The position numbers were made by a program, and so were the translations under genes. A stretch of DNA of 46,353 nucleotides from Bacteroidetes bacterium UBA5697. GTDB taxonomy: Bacteria > Bacteroidota > Bacteroidia > B-17B0 > Aurantibacillaceae. A model generated the notes under the pieces. That model ran no database searches, was not told the DNA's origin, and saw only the letters and a program-made list of their open reading frames with translations. The stretch lies in the NCBI GenBank assembly GCA_002420145.1, contig DIHL01000067.1:1-46353 (forward strand). Reading direction: 5' to 3'. The first letter of the stretch is position 1. Every line of letters begins with the position of its first letter. This document shows, piece after piece, positions 9,001 to 16,751 of this stretch.

Positions 9001-11689
9001 CATCAACTGTTGCAATTTGAATATTATGATCGATATCAGTTTCTAAATACTGTTCGTTATCTTTTGTTTCAGGAACTTTAACTCCCACATAATTTGTGAA
9101 TGGAGAAACAGGAATTGTGAATCTATCTGTACTAAAAGAACCACCTTCTTCAAATGCTCTAATTGTAAAGTTAGCTGCTAAAAACCCTGGTGCATCTTTG
9201 GTGTCGTTTAATTGAGCGTTCACAGAGGTTGCCCCGTTATCATCTGTTCTTCCGCTAAAAATAGTTTGAGTTTCTGAATAAAAATTTTGTGCAGGATTAT
9301 CAAATGTAAATCCTTTATAACCTTTAAATTCAGTGGTAATTTGAGATAAGGATACATCAATTTTTGTTTCTAAATTTCTTCCAGGAGCACCATGCAACCA
9401 ATTTATGTATAGATTACTATTTAAGGTTAAGTCGCTACTATAAATTTTATCCTTTTTGTAATCTAAATTTATTTTTAAACGATTTGGCATAATCGTTTCA
9501 ATACGAATGTTTTTAGTAAACACTGCGCCGCCAACTTTTACTTTTGCTAAATACACTCCCGTAGGCGCAGCATTTTCGGTTTTAGTTGAAAAATTATAAA
9601 AACCATCAACATGTTTGGTACGTGTTAATTTTTGAACGACTTGTCCTTGTGGATTGATTAACTCTAAAGATGCTGGATAGTTTTCTGGAAATGCTTTGGT
9701 TTTGTTTTCAAAAATAAAAGATAAAAACAAACTATCTCCAGGGCGCCATACACCACGTTCGCCATATATAAATCCTTTTATGCCTTTTTGAACGACATCA
9801 CCATCTACTTCAAACGAACTTAATGATAATGAATTACCATCATCTAATTTTAAGTAAGTTCGTTCTTGCCCACGTTTAGCAATTAATACAAATGGTTTTT
9901 GTTTGGTTTCTAAAACAGCAATGCCTTCATTGTTAGTAGTGACTTGTTTTAGTTTTTGTTGCTGATAATCAAAAGCTTCAATTACGACATTGCCTAATGG
10001 TTTTGTTGAAATTAAATCAGAGGTAAATACACTAATTTGTCCGTTGTTGCCTCTTTTTGCAATTAAACCAATATTGGTTGCTAATATGTTTCTGTTAACT
10101 GATTTGTTATTATAGAAAGCACGAGAACAAGGATTATTTCTTTCCGAATAATCGTAGTAATAGTAATCGTCATAATAATCATCGTATGAGTTGTAATAAT
10201 CCCATTCTCTTTCATCTTCATTAGATTCATTATCAACATACACATCATCTTCACCTTTTGAACTGGTATCACCTTGGCAATTGTAAGTTGAATAATTACG
10301 ATTAAAACTTAAACGGATATTATATAAAGCACCTGGCTCTGCTTTTATTAATGAGGATAAATCAATAGAGTATTTATTCCATTTGTTACGAGTAGGGTTA
10401 CCATTATTTTGTAAAGCAATTTTCTTTTTGATAATTAATTTACCTACACGTCTTAATTCTTGATTACCATCAAGACTATTGACTTGTAAAAATTGCAGCA
10501 TGTTGTTTTCGTAAATACGAGTAATACGAACATCAACCGCATTTAAGTTTACGGCTTCAAAAGGAAAAATTAATCCACTAGAGTTTGGAAGGATAACACC
10601 TTTTCCTACTAAACGTACGCTAGGTTTTAAATCTTCAAAAAATAAATTGTATACAATTGCTTCTTTTAAATGCTTTCCTTCGCTACTTTTTACACCATTA
10701 CTAATGTTTAATTCTCTGCTATCGACAAAACGTTCGTTGGTGTATATTTTAATAGAATTATTTTCGATTAAGTAGTTTAGTTTAGATTCTTTAATTGGTA
10801 ATTTCTCATTGTTGTTTTCGCTATAATCATATTCAGAAACAGTTGCTGCACCATTTGAATTGGCAATAGAAATCAATCCGTCTAAGTTTTGATTAGGATC
10901 AACTTTATCAGAAAATTGTAAAGTCACATACTGATCAGGTTCGTTATTGATAACGACATTTAGTAAAGTAAATTCGTTTGAATTTGGGATGGTAATTTCT
11001 TGAGTGTTTTTTTCTGCCGCTCCAATTGGTTCTCCATTGTATGAAATAGTCACGTTTCCTTTTCCCTTAATCACATTATGAATAGTAAAATGATGCGTTG
11101 TAGAATTTTCGTGCAACCATTTTATTTGAAGTGAGTTTGAGCCTTGAGTGGCTTGCGTTGTTTTTTCTATCAATAAATTATCAGCAAAATCAGCCGTAAT
11201 TAAAGTTCCTTCAATTTGTAAATTATTTTTTTCATCTGTTTTAAATTCATCAACGGTTATTTCCATTGCTTGTTTTAATGTGGAGAATTCAAATTCAAAT
11301 TCTTTTAAATCCTCACTAACGGTTAACACATTTCCTAAATGAAAAGTTGCTTTGTAAGTTTGATTACTATTTAAGTTTACAGTAGGTTTAAACTCAATCG
11401 TTTTTTTATCAATCCAAGTTAATTTCCCTTCAATACTTGGACTAAAATCAAACAAGGTATTATCTACTTCTTTACCTTCTTCAATATCTAGTGTTGTTTC
11501 TTCTTGTAAAACAATTAATATTTTACTTTCAACCGAAACATATCCTGCGGTGTAGGCAGCAATATATTCTTTGTAAGCAGGATTAATAAATCCTGAATCG
11601 TGTTTTGCTGAAGTAGATGAATAATAAGTTAATCCACAAATGGATAATGCTGTGATAAAGAACACAGCTAAGATTGATTTTATTGACAT
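6062..11689 (-). CDS. Bacterial alpha-2-macroglobulin with thioester motif
   Basis: The 1875-residue protein belongs to the bacterial alpha-2-macroglobulin family of protease traps that protect the periplasm. An N-terminal membrane/signal segment (about 5-24) contains LSIC, a poor lipobox, so anchoring by lipid is uncertain. A macroglobulin MG2 region lies near 635-735 (GVWRPGDSLFLSF), the A2M domain near 1200-1290, and the thioester motif is GCVEQTT with Cys1419, Glu1421 and Gln1422, so the trap chemistry appears intact. The C-terminal half matches the alpha-helical thioester domain and receptor-like domain. A Tyr/Asp-rich stretch sits at about residues 485-522. Escherichia coli pairs this gene with the penicillin-binding protein pbpC; no such gene is next to it here. 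The start is ATG at 11689, with a possible promoter at 11712-11743. Confidence 0.9.
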   Translation of the reverse strand: MSIKSILAVFFITALSICGLTYYSSTSAKHDSGFINPAYKEYIAAYTAGYVSVESKILIVLQEETTLDIEEGKEVDNTLFDFSPSIEGKLTWIDKKTIEFKPTVNLNSNQTYKATFHLGNVLTVSEDLKEFEFEFSTLKQAMEITVDEFKTDEKNNLQIEGTLITADFADNLLIEKTTQATQGSNSLQIKWLHENSTTHHFTIHNVIKGKGNVTISYNGEPIGAAEKNTQEITIPNSNEFTLLNVVINNEPDQYVTLQFSDKVDPNQNLDGLISIANSNGAATVSEYDYSENNNEKLPIKESKLNYLIENNSIKIYTNERFVDSRELNISNGVKSSEGKHLKEAIVYNLFFEDLKPSVRLVGKGVILPNSSGLIFPFEAVNLNAVDVRITRIYENNMLQFLQVNSLDGNQELRRVGKLIIKKKIALQNNGNPTRNKWNKYSIDLSSLIKAEPGALYNIRLSFNRNYSTYNCQGDTSSKGEDDVYVDNESNEDEREWDYYNSYDDYYDDYYYYDYSERNNPCSRAFYNNKSVNRNILATNIGLIAKRGNNGQISVFTSDLISTKPLGNVVIEAFDYQQQKLKQVTTNNEGIAVLETKQKPFVLIAKRGQERTYLKLDDGNSLSLSSFEVDGDVVQKGIKGFIYGERGVWRPGDSLFLSFIFENKTKAFPENYPASLELINPQGQVVQKLTRTKHVDGFYNFSTKTENAAPTGVYLAKVKVGGAVFTKNIRIETIMPNRLKINLDYKKDKIYSSDLTLNSNLYINWLHGAPGRNLETKIDVSLSQITTEFKGYKGFTFDNPAQNFYSETQTIFSGRTDDNGATSVNAQLNDTKDAPGFLAANFTIRAFEEGGSFSTDRFTIPVSPFTNYVGVKVPETKDNEQYLETDIDHNIQIATVDEFGKATSRSNIEVKVYKLDWRWWWDNYNQDLSSYIGSNYHEPIYTEQVSSSNGKANFKLRVNRPSWGRYLVYVKDVESGHACGKVVFIDWPSWAGKSPKGNEGSNVLTVNTDKEEYKVGEKAKILIPSPKGGKALINIENGSRTLLSKWIDTKEGVTEYEFSVTKEMTPNIYVFVHLIQPHAQTVNDLPIRLYGVASLMIKDENTILKPKIKTDAVWKPESQAIVKVSEENGKEMAYTLAIVDEGLLDITRFKTPDPWKAFYAKEALGVKTWDIYDNVIGAFGNAMSRILSIGGDDATNNKPENSALRFKPMVRFVGPFHLKKGETASHKIDIPQYVGSVRVMVVAGYQGAYGNAEKAVPVRKPLMILSTLPRVLGPGEEVNLPVTVFAMEKKVKNATVTITTDKLIQSIDGNSQTVSFNAIGDKVINFKLKIKDALGVSKIKIVAKGAGETASETIEIAVRANNPSVTDADEYVLTANKNLSINYVPIGMSGTNKAFIELSTLPSINLSQRLEYLVQYPHGCVEQTTSSVFAGLYLNDITDLSNAQKEFIDKATKAAINRLKGFQTSSGGLSYWPGLNSADEWGTNYAGHFLIEAKTKGYSLPYGLIDNWKKYQKQKAQNFTSNKNTAYYGEDLTQAYRLYTLALAGAPELGAMNRLKEKASLSNEAKWRLSAAYALIGQTEVAKKMIYNVPSTPKAYQDYYYTYGSLERDDAMILETMTLLKDNSNAFLKVKALASKLGNNDYWFSTQSTAYCLMAISKYAKVNGANSNVTADIKIGNETITVSDFSKTKFKMIELKNANSNTPVKVIVKGSGNLFARIVKQGIPKAGMETDKFSNLELIVNYKTLNGNPIDVTNLEQGTDFMAEVTIKNPGVRGMYRNLALSQIFASGWEIRNQRLDNVTYSKGDVPTYQDIRDDRVYSYFDLGAGSVKTFKVLLNASYNGTYYLPGVNCEAMYDNSVSAHVSGKWVTVKKQGEIQ

Positions 11690-11711
11690 AGTTTTTAAGG
11701 GAAATTTTAAA

Positions 11712-11743
11712 CAAAATTAAATAAAAAAAATGCTCAAAATCAA
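11712..11743 (-). promoter_or_regulatory. Putative Bacteroidota promoter of the macroglobulin gene
   Basis: Reading the minus strand, TAATTTTG (11719-11712) fits the TAnnTTTG -7 box, and a TTG (11743-11741) lies 21 bases upstream as a -33 element. Transcription would start about 15-20 bases before the ATG at 11689. The match is by eye in AT-rich DNA. Confidence 0.35.
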
Positions 11744-11857
11744 GGCTCCATAAAGTTTATTTTTGGATAAATGGGTGATTTTTAATAATTCTTCTAAATC
11801 GACACAATAAATGAAATTATCCCTCGTTTTCTAACATATAAACCCCTAAAACTGCCT

Positions 11858-12043
11858 ATGCATAAAACATCTACTCTTGTTTCTACAATTTTAAAAACCA
11901 CTAAAAACAAGCAACAAAAGGTAACTTTAGTTGACGAAATTGAGCCATCTGACTCATTAATTCAGAATATCCTTAATTATTCGAAGTCTTTAACCATCAA
12001 AAAATCTGATTCTGTTGGATTTATTGAGATTATGGCTAGTTAA
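11858..12043 (+). CDS. Small basic protein of unknown function (61 aa)
   Basis: This short ORF starts with ATG and encodes a 61-residue soluble protein, rich in Lys, Thr and Ser, with no signal peptide, membrane segment or cysteine. The N-terminal third is basic (MHKTSTLVSTILKTTKNKQQ) and the remainder is mixed, ending in GFIEIMAS. It stands alone in the 471-base gap between the divergent macroglobulin and E2 genes. No clear TAnnTTTG box was found upstream. The codon pattern looks coding and the reading frame is compact, but a chance ORF cannot be excluded. I do not recognise a family. Confidence 0.42.
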   Translation: MHKTSTLVSTILKTTKNKQQKVTLVDEIEPSDSLIQNILNYSKSLTIKKSDSVGFIEIMAS

Positions 12044-12107
12044 TTTCAAGGAAAAAGCCAGTCAGATTACCAAAACGACCTAAGGAGTTAAAATCTTGTC
12101 TAATAAA

Positions 12108-12138
12108 TTTGTGTAATAGCTAGATTACGTTATTTTTG
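12108..12138 (+). promoter_or_regulatory. Putative Bacteroidota promoter of the E2 gene
   Basis: TTTG at 12108-12111 and TATTTTTG at 12131-12138 are separated by 19 bases, fitting the Bacteroidota -33/-7 consensus (TTTG, 19-21 bases, TAnnTTTG). The predicted start of transcription is about 15 bases before the ATG at 12161. Confidence 0.6.
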
Positions 12139-12160
12139 CGTTCTACATTATTTACTGACA

Positions 12161-13504
12161 ATGGCTCAATTTGAATTAACAATGCCCAAAATGGGCGAAA
12201 GTGTTGCAGAAGCAACGATTATTAAATGGACTAAAAACGAAGGTGATTCAATTAAAATTGATGAAACTGTTCTAGAAATAGCAACTGATAAGGTTGACTC
12301 TGAAATTCCTTCTCCATTTGAAGGTAAATTAATCAAAAAGTTATTTAACGAAAACGATGTTGTTCAGGTAGGTGCCGTTATTGCCATTATCTCTTCTGAT
12401 GCAAATGCTTCAGTAGCAGAAACTCCAAAAACAGCTGCTCCAGTGCAAACAGCTGCAGCAACTACAACTTCTGCTCCTGTAACTTCTGTACCAGTGGCAG
12501 ATGTTGATTTTTCAGGATCAGATAAATTTTACTCTCCTTTAGTGAAAAGCATCGCTAAAGAAGAAGGTATTTCTTTAGCTGAACTAGATTCTATTAAAGG
12601 AACTGGTCAGGATGGAAGAGTGACTAAGGCTGATATTTTAGCTTATTTACCAAACAGAAATAAACAAGCAGCTTCTACTCCTGTAGCACAAACGGCGGTT
12701 GCTTCATCTACTCCAGCAGCTGCAAAATCAACAGTTGGTGTGCCAGATAATACAATATTAGTCCAACGCCCTGCTGTTTCAGTTGGTGCTGGCGACGAAA
12801 TCATTGAAATGGATCGTATGCGTAAAATCATTGCTGATAACATGGTAATGAGTAAGCATGTGTCGCCTCATGTAACTTCTTTTGTGGAGGCTGACGTCAC
12901 TAATTTAGTTCAATGGAGAGATAGAATTAAAAAGGATTTCGAAAAACGTGAAGGTGAAAAAATTACATTTACCCCTTTATTTATTGAGTGTGTAGCAAAA
13001 GCTATTAAAGATTTTCCTTTAATTAACGTGTCTGTTGACCAAACAGGAACAAAAATTATTAAACGTAAGAATATTAATGTAGGTATGGCAGCAGCTTTAC
13101 CTTCAGGTAACTTAATTGTACCAGTTATTAAAAACGCAGATCAAAAGAATTTAGTTGGAATTACTAAAGACGTTAATGATTTAGCAAATAGAGCTCGCGC
13201 TAATAAATTAGCTCCAGACGAAATTCAAGGAGGTACATTTACTTTAACCAATGTTGGAGGTTTTGGGAATGTGATGGGAACACCTATTATTTTACAACCA
13301 CAAGTTGCTATTTTAGCGGTTGGATCTATTAAAAAGAAACCAGCAGTGATTGAAACACCTCAAGGTGATGTCATTGCTATCAGACACTTCATGTTCTTAT
13401 CTTTATCTTATGATCATAGAGTAGTTGATGGATCTTTAGGAGGTAGTTTCCTAAGAAAAGTAGCAGATTATATGGAAAACTGGGATGTGACTAGAACTTC
13501 CTAA
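12161..13504 (+). CDS. 2-oxoacid dehydrogenase dihydrolipoamide acyltransferase (E2)
   Basis: The 447-residue protein is the acyltransferase core of a 2-oxoacid dehydrogenase complex. It has an N-terminal lipoyl domain (about 1-78) with the lipoylated Lys44 in EIATDKVDSEI, an Ala/Thr/Pro-rich linker, a peripheral-subunit (E3) binding domain (about 120-163), a second linker, and the catalytic domain (about 215-447) with the active-site motif DHRVVDG (His419, Asp423). The enzyme passes an acyl group from lipoyl-lysine to coenzyme A. Sequence alone does not say whether the substrate is a branched-chain acyl, 2-oxoglutarate-derived or acetyl group; the TDKVDSE lipoyl motif is typical of the branched-chain type in Bacteroidota. 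No E1 or E3 gene is adjacent, so the complex is encoded in several places. Confidence 0.9.
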   Translation: MAQFELTMPKMGESVAEATIIKWTKNEGDSIKIDETVLEIATDKVDSEIPSPFEGKLIKKLFNENDVVQVGAVIAIISSDANASVAETPKTAAPVQTAAATTTSAPVTSVPVADVDFSGSDKFYSPLVKSIAKEEGISLAELDSIKGTGQDGRVTKADILAYLPNRNKQAASTPVAQTAVASSTPAAAKSTVGVPDNTILVQRPAVSVGAGDEIIEMDRMRKIIADNMVMSKHVSPHVTSFVEADVTNLVQWRDRIKKDFEKREGEKITFTPLFIECVAKAIKDFPLINVSVDQTGTKIIKRKNINVGMAAALPSGNLIVPVIKNADQKNLVGITKDVNDLANRARANKLAPDEIQGGTFTLTNVGGFGNVMGTPIILQPQVAILAVGSIKKKPAVIETPQGDVIAIRHFMFLSLSYDHRVVDGSLGGSFLRKVADYMENWDVTRTS

Positions 13505-13523
13505 ACTAATTTTAGATTTTATT

Positions 13524-13552
13524 AAAAATCCCGCTTTTGGCGGGATTTTTTT
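13524..13552 (+). terminator. Terminator after the E2 gene
   Basis: A hairpin with arms 13524-13534 and 13540-13550 (core ATCCCGC / GCGGGAT, loop of five bases) is followed by a T run. It is a standard factor-independent terminator. Confidence 0.85.
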
Positions 13553-13565
13553 ATGGGTGAAATTG

Positions 13566-13594
13566 TTGTTTTTACCCAATTTATGCTATTTTTG
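13566..13594 (+). promoter_or_regulatory. Putative promoter of the PD40/OmpA-like gene
   Basis: TATTTTTG at 13587-13594 fits the TAnnTTTG box, with TTG at 13566-13568 about 18 bases upstream. Transcription would begin near 13601. This excludes the in-frame TTG at 13600 as the start codon and supports the ATG at 13618. Confidence 0.5.
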
Positions 13595-13617
13595 CTTTCT
13601 TGTTAAACAAAATTCAG

Positions 13618-15948
13618 ATGAAGAAGTATTATATTTTTATTATTACGTTATTTTTTAGCGTTAATGTTATTAAAGCACAATTGCCTACAGGAAAATATTC
13701 AGACTATTTTAGAGAGGGTAATTTTTTAATTGGAGAAGAGAACTATGACGTTGCTTTGAAAAATTATTTACAGGCGTATCAGTTAGATTCATCATCGGCT
13801 AACATTAATTTCAATGTTGGATTTTGTTATTTAAACTCTTCTATGAATAAAGGAAAAGCAGAGTATTATTTTTCAAGATCAATTTCTGATATCACTAAAA
13901 ATTATAGATATGATGATCCTTCTGAGAAATCAGCCCCTCCATTAGCTCATTTTTATTATGGTAAAGCCCTTCATATCAATTATAAATTTGACGAAGCGTT
14001 AGCTCAATACGATATTTTTGAAAAAAATTATGCAAAAGATAAAGAAACTAAAGAAGATGTAGCGTATTACAAAGCTCAAACAGTTTATGCAAAAGAGTTA
14101 GTAGCGTCTCCAATCAATGTAAAAATCGAAAATTTAGGTGATAGTATTAATAGCACTTATCCTGATTATAGTCCAGTATTAAGTGCAGATGAGGCCACCA
14201 TGATTTATACTACTAGAAGAAACACAGGCACGGGAGGAGAAAGAACACCTGATGGACAATTTTATGAAGACATCGTTGTGTCTTATAAAGATGATAATGG
14301 AAAATGGTCTTCACCAAAAACAATTTCTCAATTTATTAACACCAACGGACATGAGGGTTCTATTAATTTAACTCCTGATGGACAAACTTTAATTGCTTAC
14401 AGAGATGATGGTGGAAATGGAAATGTTTATTATAGTAATTGGGATGGTAAAGAGTGGAGTTCTTTACAAAGTTTTGGCTCTGACATTAATTCTAAATACT
14501 GGGAGCCACATGCTTGTTTAACTTCAGATAATAATACACTGTATTTTGTGTCTGATCGTCCAGGTGGATTTGGTGGCAGAGATATTTATCGTTGTGTGAA
14601 ATTACCTAATGGTGCTTGGAGTAAGGCTTTAAATGTTGGTCCAACTATTAATACCAAGTATGATGAAGATGGACCGTTTATTCACCCTGATGGAGTTACT
14701 TTAATTTTCGCATCTAAAGGCCATAAGTCGATGGGTGGATTTGATTTATTTGCATCTATTATGGATGAAGAAAGAAAATTTTCTGAACCAGAAAATATGC
14801 GTTACCCAATTAACACACCAGATGATGATGTGTTCTTTGTGACTTCCCCTGATGGAAAAAGAGGTTATTTCTCTTCTGCTAAAGATGGAGGTTATGGAGA
14901 GAAAGATATTTATAAAATGTTTATTCCTGATGCTAAAGAAAAACCATTGGCATTATTCAAAGGAGCTATTTTACCTGCAGACGGAGAAAAATTACCTGAT
15001 GATTTAGAAATTATTGTAACTAATAAAGAAACAGGAGAAATTGTAGGAAGATACAAGCCAAAAGAGAATGGAACATTTGCTACTATTTTGCCTCCTAATA
15101 AAAATTATAATTTCTCATATCAATCAAAAGGTGAGGAGTTTTATAATGAAGATATTTACGTTTCTAGTGATATCGCATATCAAGAGATTAAAAAGGAAAT
15201 TAACTTAGAGCCAGTTGCATTGTTAGGGGCTGTTAAAGTTAAAACAAAAGGTGTTGTTTTAAATACGATTGTATTAAATAATAAAAAAGATCAAACTCCA
15301 GTGTCTAATGCTAAAATCACCTTAACTGAAAAAGGTGGTTCTGATGTTAACTTTGATGTGGATACTAATGGAAAGAAAGATGGAACGGAGTTAGCTTTTG
15401 ATAAGCTATATACAATTGTAGCTGAAGTTGATGGTAAGAAATCAAAAGTTAATTCTTTTAATACAGTTGGTTTAAAAGGTAGTAAGTCAATCACTCAGGT
15501 ATTATATATTGATGATGCTCCAGTTGTAGTTAAAGATGTAAAACATACTGACAATACAAATTATACACCTAATGTAGCTTGTGGTTCTCCAGTGAAGTTT
15601 AAACAAAATTTTGGATATAATAAAAATGAAATCGAAGAAGCTAGAGATTGGGAAATTTTAATTGATGGAATTGTAAGTAAAACCAAAGAGTGCACTCCTA
15701 CTGTTAAAATTATGTCTAGTGCATCTCAAGTTCCTACACGCGCATTTGCTACTAATAAAGAGTTAGCTCAGTCTCGTGCTAATAAAATGGAAGAGAAAAT
15801 TAAAGCGGCAGTAACTGCGAAAGGTGGTGATGCCAGTAAAATTAATTTCTCAAAAGTTTCTGCTGTAAGAGGCCCTGTTTATGCTACAGATTATAAAAAC
15901 ACTAAAAAATATAGCCCTTACCAATATGTAAGAGTTATTGCTAGATAA
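13618..15948 (+). CDS. TPR / PD40 beta-propeller / OmpA-like envelope protein
   Basis: The 776-residue exported protein starts at ATG 13618, giving the signal peptide MKKYYIFIITLFFSVNVIKAQ; an in-frame TTG six codons upstream is unlikely. The order of parts is a TPR-like helical region (about 25-150), a WD40-like PD40 propeller (about 165-440) with blades such as SDRPGGFGGRDIY and SSAKDGGYGEKDIY, a carboxypeptidase-regulatory-like beta region (about 440-640), and a C-terminal OmpA-like segment (about 660-776). In Bacteroidota this architecture is shared with PorE-type proteins that bind peptidoglycan near the T9SS. The OmpA segment here is divergent, with little of the classic NxxLSxxRA motif beyond AQSRANKMEEK, so peptidoglycan binding is inferred. 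The gene has its own promoter and terminator. Confidence 0.78.
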   Translation: MKKYYIFIITLFFSVNVIKAQLPTGKYSDYFREGNFLIGEENYDVALKNYLQAYQLDSSSANINFNVGFCYLNSSMNKGKAEYYFSRSISDITKNYRYDDPSEKSAPPLAHFYYGKALHINYKFDEALAQYDIFEKNYAKDKETKEDVAYYKAQTVYAKELVASPINVKIENLGDSINSTYPDYSPVLSADEATMIYTTRRNTGTGGERTPDGQFYEDIVVSYKDDNGKWSSPKTISQFINTNGHEGSINLTPDGQTLIAYRDDGGNGNVYYSNWDGKEWSSLQSFGSDINSKYWEPHACLTSDNNTLYFVSDRPGGFGGRDIYRCVKLPNGAWSKALNVGPTINTKYDEDGPFIHPDGVTLIFASKGHKSMGGFDLFASIMDEERKFSEPENMRYPINTPDDDVFFVTSPDGKRGYFSSAKDGGYGEKDIYKMFIPDAKEKPLALFKGAILPADGEKLPDDLEIIVTNKETGEIVGRYKPKENGTFATILPPNKNYNFSYQSKGEEFYNEDIYVSSDIAYQEIKKEINLEPVALLGAVKVKTKGVVLNTIVLNNKKDQTPVSNAKITLTEKGGSDVNFDVDTNGKKDGTELAFDKLYTIVAEVDGKKSKVNSFNTVGLKGSKSITQVLYIDDAPVVVKDVKHTDNTNYTPNVACGSPVKFKQNFGYNKNEIEEARDWEILIDGIVSKTKECTPTVKIMSSASQVPTRAFATNKELAQSRANKMEEKIKAAVTAKGGDASKINFSKVSAVRGPVYATDYKNTKKYSPYQYVRVIAR

Positions 15949-15964
15949 TATATTTTAATTTATT

Positions 15965-15998
15965 AAAAAACACCGAGCTTTTATAGTTCGGTGTTTTT
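15965..15998 (+). terminator. Terminator after the PD40/OmpA-like gene
   Basis: The stem CACCGAG (15971-15977) pairs with TTCGGTG (15987-15993), with one G-T pair, and is flanked by an A run and a T run. It is a good factor-independent terminator and can work on both strands. Confidence 0.8.
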
Positions 15999-16005
15999 GT
16001 TTTAA

Positions 16006-16013
16006 TACCTTTG
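16006..16013 (+). promoter_or_regulatory. Putative -7 box giving a leaderless mRNA
   Basis: TACCTTTG is an exact TAnnTTTG box lying only six bases before the ATG at 16020. If used, transcription would start at or next to the start codon. The region where a -33 box should be falls inside the preceding terminator and shows no clear TTTG. Confidence 0.4.
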
Positions 16014-16019
16014 TGAACT

Positions 16020-16751
16020 ATGCAAAAAGAGTGGTTTTCTTCTTGGTTTGATACACCTTATTATCACATTCTATATAAGAATAGGGATTACTCGGAAGCA
16101 TCTTTATTTATTGATACTATTTCTGATTTTTTAAAATTACAACCAAACTCCAAATGTTGGGATCTATGTTGTGGAAAAGGAAGACATAGTATTTATTTAA
16201 ATAAAAAAGGATTAGATGTTATTGGAACAGATTTATCCCCTCAAAGTATTTTAGAGGCCAATAAAAGCGCTAATGAAAACTTAGAGTTTTATGAGCATGA
16301 TATGCGAAAATTATTCAGGACAAATTATTTTGATATAGTATTTAACATATTTACAAGCTTTGGTTATTTTGAGAAACAAGAAGATGATTTACATGTGTTT
16401 GATGCCGTTCAAAAAGGTTTAAAATCAAAAGGATTATTTGTATTTGATTATTTGAATTCGGAATATGTAAAAAGTATAATGATTGAATGCGATAGTAAAA
16501 CTATTGACGGTATTACTTTTAATATTTCAAAAAAAATCGAAAACAATACAGTTGTAAAAAATATTGATTTTACAGATAAAGGACAATCTTTTCATTTTGA
16601 AGAACGAGTGAAATTATTTGATAAAACCTATTTTGAAAGTTTAGCCAAAGAATGTAATTTAACGATATTAAATACTTTTGGAAATTATCAGTTACAAGCA
16701 TTTGATATAAATACATCACCCCGTTTAATTCTAGTATTACAAAAAAAATGA
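16020..16751 (+). CDS. Class I SAM-dependent methyltransferase
   Basis: The 243-residue cytoplasmic protein has the Rossmann-type SAM-binding motif I (WDLCCGKGRHSIYL, about residues 43-56), followed by an acidic residue at the end of strand 2 (VIGTDLSPQS, about 64-73) and the motif IV region DIVFNIFTSFGYF. It transfers a methyl group from S-adenosylmethionine, but the acceptor cannot be predicted; the fold is like small-molecule or cyclopropane-type methyltransferases. The stop overlaps the start of the ZIP transporter gene by four bases (ATGA), so the two are translationally coupled, and priA follows. The -7 box just before the start suggests a leaderless transcript. Confidence 0.8.
   Translation: MQKEWFSSWFDTPYYHILYKNRDYSEASLFIDTISDFLKLQPNSKCWDLCCGKGRHSIYLNKKGLDVIGTDLSPQSILEANKSANENLEFYEHDMRKLFRTNYFDIVFNIFTSFGYFEKQEDDLHVFDAVQKGLKSKGLFVFDYLNSEYVKSIMIECDSKTIDGITFNISKKIENNTVVKNIDFTDKGQSFHFEERVKLFDKTYFESLAKECNLTILNTFGNYQLQAFDINTSPRLILVLQKK

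Noticed and set aside
10081..10272. A 63-codon Met/Ile-rich ORF on the minus strand
   Set aside because: It is a shifted frame of the Tyr/Asp-rich codons of the macroglobulin gene.
13600..13617. Upstream TTG start for the PD40/OmpA-like gene
   Set aside because: The predicted transcription start is at about 13601, and the ATG at 13618 gives a clean signal peptide.
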